Below, piece after piece: positions 13,222 through 22,378 of a DNA stretch of 64,000 nucleotides (positions are counted from its first letter, which is position 1; every line of letters begins with the position of its first letter). Source of the DNA: Homalodisca vitripennis (Eukaryota; Arthropoda; Insecta; Hemiptera; Cicadellidae). The stretch covers positions 120,180,501-120,244,500 of the forward strand of contig NC_060215.1 in NCBI RefSeq assembly GCF_021130785.1. Direction: 5' to 3'. The notes beneath the pieces were generated by a model, which searched no databases, was not told where the DNA came from, and worked only from the letters and a program-made list of their open reading frames with translations. Made by a program: the position numbers and the translations under genes.

Positions 13222-14160
13222 ATGAACGATAAAATTTTAGTTGTTCATCAAAATGTTAGAAGTATGAGACAGAATTTTGATATTTTCATTTCTGAATTAC
13301 AGGCAAATTGTATCTTTCCTGATATTATCATCTTATCAGAAACATGGATAAGTACAAACGAAGTTGACTTTTATAAAATACCAAATTACTATAATTTAAT
13401 AACTCAATGTAATGATAATTATAGAGCTGGAGGTGTGGCGGTTTATATTAACGATTTAATCAACAATGTAGATTGTATCCAATTTGAGTTACAATCGGCA
13501 GATGCGTTATTGATATCTTTTGTTTTTTGTAAAGAAATATTTTATTTACTTGCTGTATATAGGTTTGTGTTTAATGCAGCTGTTTTTCATCGATGAGTTG
13601 AGGAACCAATTTAATAAGTCAAATTGTAATTTTAAAAATATGGAAAACTTTTTACTTATTGGAGACATTAATATAAATATATTCTGTACATAGTTAATTC
13701 TGTGCGTCTGTAGATAGTTATAAAACTCTGATGGCTATAAACGGGTTTGGGAGTTTAATACGGGAGCGAACACGAATTAAAGAACAGTCTGAAAGTTGCA
13801 TCGATCATGCTTATATGAGAGTATCCAGTAAGAACAGGATTATTGTAGACGCGTCTGTGATACACGCGGACATCACAGACCACTCCATAGTCTGTGTGGG
13901 CGTGCAGGTGTGCGGTGCGCGGGGAGGGAGGGTGCCGAGTCTGTGCTGTCCTCTCCCCGCTACCGCACTGATTACGCTCGGCTCGATCAGCTGTTGGATA
14001 GCGCAGACTGGTCTCTTGTCTATAATCAGGCAAATGCGTCTTTGGCGTTTGATGAGTTTGTGGGAACTTTACAAAGTTTATTAATACAAAGTAGAGTGGA
14101 ATTACGACAGATAAATCAATATAAATTAAAAAAACCGTGGATTAATAATTTCATTGGTTC
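13222..14160 (+). pseudogene. LINE ORF2 endonuclease domain, 3' end lost
   Basis: APE-type endonuclease blocks in order: VVHQNVRSMR (Asn block), IIILSETWIS (catalytic Glu), GGVAVYI, then, after frame changes near 13590 and 13700, FLLIGDINI, SCIDHAYMR and ADITDHSIV. The linker follows in another frame (LDQLLDSADWSLVY, then LKKPWINNF) and ends abruptly at about 14160, before any reverse transcriptase. It is therefore a 3'-truncated LINE, which is unusual because target-primed insertion normally truncates the 5' end. A later deletion or rearrangement is likely. The domain nicks target DNA when intact. Confidence 0.87.
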
Positions 14161-15029
14161 AAAAATATTGATCGAACATTATTATTATGCCCTCGTTCCC
14201 GGAAGCCAGCTTATCCGTGTGGCCTTACACTTACTTCCTGGCCTATGTGCTGTTGTCTTGTCTTCTATATTAATCGTCTCTTCTTCGTTTGATTTACAGA
14301 ACATGTCATCATCACAATTTATTGGTGACTAAGGAAATACTTCAGTTTCCTCGATAAACGGTTCCGTGAACTCGTGCACAAACGCGATGGAAATATTAAA
14401 AAACAAGATTTTTGTATTAATTTGTGCTTTAAAAAATAATTCTGTGTTTTTAATTGTAATCAAGTCTATTTAAAAAATTTGCTTATAAACATATTTTTTC
14501 GTTTTCATAGTGGTTACTGATAATATAAATATATAAACATGTTTTCTAACGCTCAGGCAAATCCCATGGCATGCATCATCGAACCAATGTCCCTTATGCA
14601 GAAATGAGGATTCAAGCAAAATTTCAAGTCAATAGTTAAGTTAATCCTCACAAACATTTATACACCCACTCCCATTGGCATGCAGAGGAAGTTGTCCGAA
14701 AAACATTTATGATCGTGAACTACGCCCCTTGTCTCCAAGGGAAAGGGAATTAAATAATTATCGTCATTTATCCCAAGGAATCTCCATGTCAATTTTGGTT
14801 AAAATCCAAGGGTCCCTAAATCCTCTATAATTGTCGTAAAGAAATGTGGAGTTGGCCCTAGAACTTCGTATCTGTAGTTCAACATTTGGGCCATGTCAAT
14901 GTTGGTTAATATCTAAGGATCAGAAGACCGTCCAGCCAGCAGTATTGTTCGAATATGGATTTAGTTAGAGGGATTTACTATACTTGAAATAAGAAATAGG
15001 CTTATGATATTATATATGTATGTGACAAT
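14161..15029. other. Intergenic stretch
   Basis: No supported gene. The short open frame that runs over from the LINE linker to 14332 shows no family signal after 14160. Confidence 0.45.
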
Positions 15030-15147
15030 AGTTCCACATGGTTCATGCCCCGTAACGAGGACCGTTGTTACTATAAAGACAGTTTACTTTGTAATATTTT
15101 TAACAGTCTATCAATTATACTCAATAAATACACATCTCGTTAACCTA

Positions 15148-18104
15148 AGGTAAAGCGAGGAGAGATTGCGCACAATTCAAAATATCTAAATAAAACGAAA
15201 ATTTTTAGTTGAATATACAATTTTTTTTAGTGTTATATTTACATTGTATGGTTGTCTATTCTCTGTAATTTTTCCAGAATTTATATTATGTTTAATAACG
15301 AAATAATAAAAAAAAATCGTAAAATGTGTTTTTGCGCAATCTCTCCTCGTAGGGTAGTGAGTTTGCGCACATGGGTAGGAGAGATTGTTTATGGGAATAA
15401 CTACTGCAATTCACACTTTAAACATATTTAATTAATGTAAACTAATGAAACCTTCAAACTTGATGTAAGAAATTGAAAAATTAAACATTTTAACTTGGGC
15501 ACATTTTTAAAAACATTATTACATAATAGAGCATTAAAATCATTTTTTTTGACGTTTTTTTCACGGCGTCCACAGTCAATGCACTTTCCTTCATAAATTG
15601 TACAGCTCTCGTGCATCCATCTTCCACAGACCATGCACTTGATCCAGTCAGATGTCGAAGTAGTCTCCTGATATAGTTCAAGACACTCTGTACACTCATC
15701 ATCTTCATTATCGCTGACATGATCGGAAAGAAGTTCAATGTCTGCGTCAATCTTCCTCAGATGTAGAAGATTGCTCAAACATCAACCGTTTCTTTGTTTT
15801 AAGTCCTTTTTTTTGTATCTTGCAAGATTTTGGTTGTTCTTTCCATGCAGGTTTCTTATTTTCATCTGGTCGCTTTTTCTTGTTTGATGCTAACTCTTTT
15901 TTTATCTTGATTTTGGTTATGTTTATTTTGGATCTGTAACATTCATGGCACTTTGCTTCCTTTTTTGATTTTGAAGGCTCCCAAACTTTTAGGAATCGGT
16001 GAAAGTTTTTTTGTAAAACTTTTGTTGGAGTTTTCTACAGATGCGGCTGAACATTGTCTTGAGGTTGATGGTTGACAGATTGGAGGGATTAAAATGATTT
16101 GATTGAGATGATTGGGATTGAAATAGGTGGTTCAGTGTTTTCAGATACTGGATTATTAACTGATGTCAAGGTTGGTTGGAGTGTTGTGGGATCAGGAACA
16201 ATCTGGTTTTACATCTTGGTCACAATGTAAAAGATATGCATAGTCTGGTATCACATCAATATTTAGAGGATGGATTCCTGTGGCAACGAAACGCAGCAAC
16301 TCCAAGTTGAACAGTGGCAGCACGAGGCCAAGATAAATTCAATAGATGGCCAAAATCGTCCCTTGAAATTTTTGCCAGTACCACAACGAGATGTGACTAA
16401 TTTGTTACAAGCATCTTTAAAATAAGTTTTTCAAAGGCTTGAATACTACACGATCTAGGGGTAGTAGGTAGTTGGTGTAGTATGACTAGGCAGACATAAG
16501 ATAATGATGTCATTATCATAAGCCTTTTTGCAACATATTGGGACAGTTTCATGTGAGTGAGGCATGGCCATCTAAAATTAGCAAATGCTTTCCAGGAGAC
16601 TTTCTTGGATGAAGTGTTTCAGAAATCCATTCCATGAACAGTTCACTATTTATGTACGCACTTTCTCTTCTCATTTTTAAAACAGTTCCAGGGGGAGCAT
16701 CTTTGATATATTGTGGTTTAGCGTAAACTCCCTTAAAAATACAAAAAGGTGGTAGGAACTGTCCCTCTGCATTGCAGCAGGCCATAATAGTTACAGTTTC
16801 TCCCTTTTCATTTCAGCACTTGTAACGACGTGAACGTCTTTGCTTCCTTTTTGGTGCAATAACTTTTCCAGCTCATTATTAAGCTGCACTCCTATTTCGT
16901 CGCAGTTCCAAATACAGTTGGGCTTATCTAAAAGGTTGTTTCTTTTAAGGTGGAAGTGAGAAGATTGAAATAACTTTTTACTTCTTCCCTATTCATTCCC
17001 TTCTGTTCTTGCTCTACTAAATGCCTTGAGCTTTTCTCCCACACTTAAATTAGGATGTCGCCGCATGAATGACGAAAACCAAACTTTTCCAGCGGTTTTA
17101 TGGTCTTTGTTGAAGGTGTGTTTAATACCCAATGTTTCTGCTAAATTGTAAGCTAACATTCTAACATTCTTTTGTGTAGGTGCAAACCCTACAGATTGAA
17201 GTTTTATTATGTGCAAAGCCAATTTTTTCTCGGCTTCCAATCCTAGTTGGCCATCTGGACCCAAATTCCGTTTTGCAAAATCATTCTTCTTCATTCGATG
17301 TCTTAATGTAGACTCTGGTATTTTAAACCTCTTGCTTGCTGCTCTTATTGATAATGATCCATTCTTTATTGCTGATACAGCTGATGATAGATCATCTTCT
17401 GTCCAGGATCCTTTGTTTGTTTTCCTCTTGTACACGTTAGGCATGTTAGCCTGTAAAAAATAAATAAATAATAGTCATCTTGGTAAATAATATGTTTTAA
17501 TTTTTTTTTTAAGTTGTTTTATTAAGTTGGTAATATGCAATTCATATTAATAAAATAAATAAAGATTCATAATATACATTTAATGAATTTCTAACGAATA
17601 TGTAGATTCACAAATAGTTAATATTAAATTATGAAATCCATGCGCAATGTCTCCTACCATTACATTAAATGGAAATAAATGCGCAATCTCTCCTCAACAT
17701 GAAATGCGCGTACTGTCCTAAATCGGTAGAGAGATTGCGCAGGCTTAAACTAAGATGGCCGAAGCGAGATTTGACCAACCACTATCTGTACAGTTTTGCC
17801 TATGTCATTACCTCTCTAGAAAAAATGGTAAATACCGAATAATGTATCGTAGCATCGTACTGATTTAAATTTTCATGCATCCTGCAGACAAAATTCAGCC
17901 ACTTACCTTTGAAATGAAAGTTGTAGGTTTAATATATATCACTAATAAACAGACTTAGCGTCTTGAACTTTTTGACAGAACACTCAACTAATGAAGCGGA
18001 TCGAGGCACTGAGGGACGCTGCGCGCGCACCCCAACTCCAACCAGCTGGAACAAAGAGGGCGCAATCTCTCCTACCCCGCGCAATCTCTCTCCTCGCTTT
18101 ACCT
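15148..18104 (-). mobile_element. pogo/Tigger DNA transposon, copy 1
   Basis: The element begins AGGTAAAGCGAGGAGAGATT and ends with the inverted form, CTCTCCTCGCTTTACCT, flanked on both sides by TA, the target duplication expected for the Tc1/mariner superfamily. Length is 2957 bp. It encodes one transposase on the minus strand. The motif GCGCAATCTCTCCT recurs in both orientations near both ends (about 15333, 15375, 17642, 17680, 17725, 18060), besides the termini. Copy 2 at 22379 is nearly identical. Confidence 0.93.
15428..17444 (-). pseudogene. Tigger transposase, copy 1, frameshifted
   Basis: The start ATG is at 17444 and about 151 residues are open: a pipsqueak-type helix-turn-helix (SIRAASKRFKIPESTLRHRM), then a CENP-B-type DNA-binding region ending near FMRRHPNLSV. 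After frame changes come the DDE catalytic domain blocks: WNCDEIG (first Asp), CCNAEGQF, LLILDGHAS (second Asp, about 16549-16785) and the third Asp in a PLDRVVFKPL-type block near 16440. The C-terminus (about 15570-15700) is a cysteine/histidine cluster CTEC...CMVC...H...C...CIDC, like a PHD finger. About 670 residues are expected if intact, normal for this family. The frameshifts are mostly one-base changes in homopolymers and may be sequence errors. The protein cuts and pastes the element. Confidence 0.9.
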
Positions 18105-18425
18105 TATATACAAGTGTTATAATAATATTTTAATAATAATATTATTATAATATATTAAATATATTAGGCATCAACCTAACCTTTTCCAGATCAGCAGGTT
18201 ACGTGTTTAGACCACGTCGAGGTCACCAATATAGGAAAAGGTTGGGTTGATTCCTATTAAATAACAAAACTTGTATATACAGTACATGGTAACAAGATGT
18301 CAGTATAAATTGATATACCTGTACTGTTAAAAATCTTACAATTTAGATAAACAAACTGTCCTAGTAATAACAATCCTCGTTGCTAGGCACTGAACTATGT
18401 GAAAATAAGGCTACGTATATATTAT

Positions 18426-20569
18426 TTTTAATATTATATATTTCCACTGTACTTTTCATCTGCAGCTCCGCTCTCCCCTCCACGTTTTACTACATTTCAA
18501 GAGCCCGACAACCCTACATATAAACAAAAACACAACAAGAAGAGTAATGTTCTTAATAGATGTTTCTCTACACCTATTTAGGTGAAATTTCACATATAAT
18601 ACGAAAAATACCATTTAAAGCAAAACTAGATGCTCAAAGATTAATTTTTATATTAATTTGTTTAAACAATAAAAAAACCTAGATTAAGAATTTGATAAAC
18701 ATTGCAATTTATAGTCTGAAAAACAAAATACCACATCGACCATATACATGCATTCACTGTAGTTGTAATCCGAGGTCAAAACCCTCAGGCGTTTCACTAT
18801 AAAGTCGGTTTGTGGAATGAAAGACTATCAAATAAAGTTTGAGACAAGTCAAGTGCCTATTTTCCATTCAATTTTTGCTCCATGTTAAAAATAGAGCAGG
18901 CGGCAGCTACTAGCGTGTCCTCTTACGTACGGGATGCTCGCATAATCAAGCTACATTAGATACAGCTAATAAAAACTACACAGTGTCGATAAAAAAAACC
19001 CTCAAAACTAGCCTAATGATTGATTGATCCACTGACTTGAGTAAAGGTTTAGACAAGTAGTAGTAATGGGGTTATAGAAGCGATGCGACAATATGATTTT
19101 CCAGGCCACATCACGCCCAACCCCGAACACAACACTAACACGGTTGCTGTCTTCACTTTTACATAGAGGGTAACTACAAAGGTTTCTTGTATTATAGTCA
19201 ATTTACTTAAGGTTTACGCTGACACTCTAAGTAATGTTTGATATGATAAAGGTTGAGTTTTAAAGTGACACGAGCCTGTTTTATGTATTTTTGGCTCGGT
19301 TTCTGTAAAGTAATTTATACACATTTTTTAATTTTTCTTCTTTTAGCCGCCCGTCAAAAACCTGCCGTTCTCGGTGGCCGCCTAGTTTGCCTAATGGGCA
19401 CGATTGATTCTCCTTCTGTACAGGTCCACTGCTTCACTATCTAAGTCATACTGGACAATAATATAGAGTAAAAGTAAATAATGTACACAAATTTGAGGGT
19501 TTTAAAAATGTCATAGAACACTTCTCAGTAGTTGTTAATATAATTATAATAACCTTAAATACTAAAAGACGAGCTATATGATTTGATAGCATCTAAGTTG
19601 TGCAGTTCACACTACGTCGAAACGATGCTAACCCAATTAAATTCTTACAATGTATCGGTTTTTATGTGGAGAACTATCTTAAACAACAGATATTAAAACG
19701 GAACTATATTGTGACTGAGGGTAGCTTTCCACGGTTAGGCCGAAATAGTTGGTTATGACACCGGCCTTGTAAACCGAAGAACTAATCCGTTTACTATATT
19801 TTATGATGTAAATTAACTGTAAAAGAAAACCACCAGGCTCAATAAAAACTGAATACAATCATGTAAATAAACTCGTTGACTGCGACTACATGTTACGGTC
19901 GACAGTTGTCACTCTTCACATCAGCCATCACAGCGTATAAAGCTACAATGAAGACGCCAAAGAAAACTTTTACTTCAGATTAAAACTATTAATAATTATA
20001 ACACGAAACATCAATTCAAGTTTGCATGTTTCAACTTGGAAAGAAACTGAGGAAGACACCATCAAAAGAATAATCTTGAACTTATGGGAAATTTAAGCTC
20101 TAGTTGTGGTTAGTTGCATGTGAAACTTGAATTCTTTTAGCGACATCACTAATAACATTGTATTTATAATATATTACCACAAATTGCACTATTCTACTTA
20201 TAACTAAGAGTCTAACAGCTGCATTACGGTTATAGATTACCTCATATAGAATACCCGTTATAAGATAATATAATGCCTTCTCTCACATCCCATTAACAAT
20301 CAACATTACTTCTTCAGACGCCTATATTTTAAACTTGGCAACATATTCTCAATTAAGTTTTAATGATTGATAGTTTTCTTTAATATGTACTGTAAATGTA
20401 GTTTATATCCATCTGAAGAAATGTATCAGATACACGAAAATGTTTAAATGCTTCAGAACATTATACAATGGCTTTTTGAAGAGAATTGGCCAGTTCTTTT
20501 ACTTGTACATGTATATGATCAAAAATCGATACTAATGTAGTTTCAATAAGATTAAATCACGCTTTTGCC

Positions 20570-20570
<1 letters not shown>
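18426..20570. other. Intergenic stretch
   Basis: AT-rich, no supported gene. Short open frames such as 19253-19444 lack any recognisable feature. Confidence 0.45.

Positions 20571-20629
<59 letters not shown>
20571..20629. repeat. (TA)n microsatellite
   Basis: About 59 bp of uninterrupted TA repeat. Confidence 0.97.
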
Positions 20630-20631
<2 letters not shown>

Positions 20632-20662
20632 TTTACCAACTTCTTCTTATTGGAAACTAAAT

Positions 20663-20843
20663 GCTTAATATATCATCAAATACTCCAATAAATGACAAAT
20701 TTTTATTTTTGTGAGGCCTTTCGTGCTCAATGAACACAGAAGGTGCTCAGTTGTGTGGGTCTGACGATGTGTTCATTGAGCACGAAAGGCCTCACAAAAA
20801 TAAAAATTTGTCATTTATTGGAGTGTTTTGTCATATATTAAAC
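20663..20843. repeat. Long hairpin with 75-bp arms
   Basis: Left arm 20663-20737 and right arm 20769-20843 are inverted copies with only a few mismatches near the outer ends. The central 50 or so bases (from CCAATAAATGACAAATTT to AATGAACAC) are perfect. The loop is 31 nt. CTGACGA at 20761 and GAAA at 20784, on either side of the small stem GTGTTC/GAGCAC, resemble the core of a hammerhead ribozyme, as found at ends of Penelope-like retroelements. There is one extra base next to stem II and no good stem I, so ribozyme activity is only a possibility. Confidence 0.85.
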
Positions 20844-21111
20844 ACATACATATTAGTCACGTCAATTACGTAAAGAAATGGGGAAAAATATATATTACGT
20901 TTATATTAACCAAAGTAGTTCTTTCTTTACCGACAAAAAAATAATAATGTACAAGTTACCTCACACCTGCATTTAATTAATAAGTAATTTATAATAATAT
21001 TTATAGTTTTATATATATTTTTTTTTTCATGAAATGTATTCACGTTCATAATGAAGATAAAATTACTACAGTACAGGAGGAGCGGCTGCCGTGCCGCCTG
21101 CCTGCCCTTGA

Positions 21112-21572
21112 CCATAGTGGACTAATCGGTCAGTGGAGTAATCGACTCTTTTCATTTGAAATGCAATGTTTTATTTGATCGTGTCGTTGCCCCAACGACC
21201 CAGTGGACCAATCGAACCTCTATAAATTATAAAACGGGTCGTTGGCCCAAAGAACAGTTGTGTAATCGAACCTGCATTCTACAATTTAACTTGTTACTGC
21301 AATAGGGTCGTTGGCACAACGAACCATATACTCTATTAGTACCTGTATGTGTAAGTAAATGTGTAAGGGCCAACGAACCTTGATTGTAAATTTACTGTTT
21401 AAATTGTAAATAAGGTTCGGTGGCCAACGACCCATTTTAGTTATGTTTTACTTTATGAAACAAATCGGTCCGATTACACCACTGATCGTTGGGCAAACGA
21501 CCCTCTTATTTAAAACTAAACTAATGTTTGGGTCGTTGGGCCAACGATCACTGGAGTAATCGAACCAGGCCC
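21112..21572. repeat. Cluster of short palindromes (TCGTTGG/CCAACGA)
   Basis: The dyad GGGTCGTTGGNCCAACGACCC or variants occurs near 21184, 21239, 21308, 21367 (half site), 21414, 21485 and 21533, about 48-70 bp apart. A second motif, CAGTGGANTAATCGA, occurs near 21115-21150, 21201, 21545 and inverted near 21467. Spacers between are AT-rich and differ from each other. It could be a decayed satellite, a set of binding sites, or a foldback-type element. No gene overlaps it. Confidence 0.75.
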
Positions 21573-22378
21573 CACGAGAGTTACAGTCAGGGTGTACGAC
21601 ATTCTTCTACAGGCAGTTGGCGTTAGACTCCGTTGATTTAAAGTTTGTCAGGAACCCTCTTCTCTGGCTATTTAAAAACCCTGTGGATTTTATTAAGAGG
21701 TAAGGCAGATTTTTTCAGTTAAAATCATGATTTTGTAACTATGTACAGTGAAAATTCATGGTGATATTAACTTATTGGCAATTAATGATATTTGAAATTG
21801 GTTGACTATTCATGCCTCGACATTCATTAATAGGCCATTTGCAAAAGTTTATTCTTAAGTAAATTTAATAAATTGGGCCTATAGCACTCCATTAATATTT
21901 TTATACTGGCATTAATAGTATCCTAATTATTATTATGTTAAAGCAATGTTCTGATTTATCTGTCATTTCAAATTTGGGAAAAATTAAGTGCAGGATTAAA
22001 ATAGTCCGTGGAATAAAGTTGCAGATAATAAATAGTATGTAAATAATTTGTGTACTTTTGGTTAGTAAATTGTATAAAATTTCATGTTTAAAAACGTACA
22101 GTCACTATTTCTTTTGTATTATGATCTAAACAGGGAAATTGTAACTAGCTATCTGTGGACAACTTTGTAAATTTTATGTTTGTTGGCTTAACATTTTATG
22201 TCTATTGTCCAAAATAGTTGAAACTAGACTATCTCAGCCAGTAGTTATTTTGTAAAGATTAATATAGTGTAAAATAAATTTATGTCGATAAGTGAAAATT
22301 TTGTTAGGAATGTACTGCATGTATTGTATGTCAAGTCACAACAAAATAGTAAGTTATTTCTGTAATTATGTATGTATA
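21573..22378 (+). other. AT-rich stretch with a possible non-coding first exon
   Basis: A strong splice-donor-like site, AAGAG|GTAAGG, lies at 21699/21700, preceded by about 110 bp without ATG. It could be a 5' UTR exon of a transcript starting near the palindrome cluster and continuing to the candidate exon at 25429. This is a guess from one splice motif. The rest to the Tigger copy at 22379 is AT-rich with no gene. Confidence 0.25.

Larger units (their letters stand above)
15030..18425. repeat. Foldback palindrome split by a Tigger insertion
   Basis: The left arm at about 15030-15147 (GTAACGAGGACCGTTGTTAC, AAGACAGTTTA, TTTTTAACAGT) is the inverted counterpart of 18293-18420 (AACAGTTTAAAAAT-like pieces, CAATCCTCGTTGCTAG). 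The inner parts 18107-18186 and 18220-18285 also pair: TATATACAAGT with ACTTGTATATA, and CAACCTAACCTTTTCC with GGAAAAGGTTGGGTTG. The loop is about 18187-18232. Removing the Tigger at 15148-18104 and one TA leaves a palindrome of about 430 bp with arms of roughly 190 bp. No protein is encoded. It resembles a foldback or MITE-type element. The outer ends and any target duplication could not be fixed by eye. Confidence 0.65.

Noticed and set aside
21112..21572. CRISPR-like look (palindromes with unlike spacers)
   Set aside because: Repeats are imperfect, change orientation, and the context is an animal genome; no cas genes.
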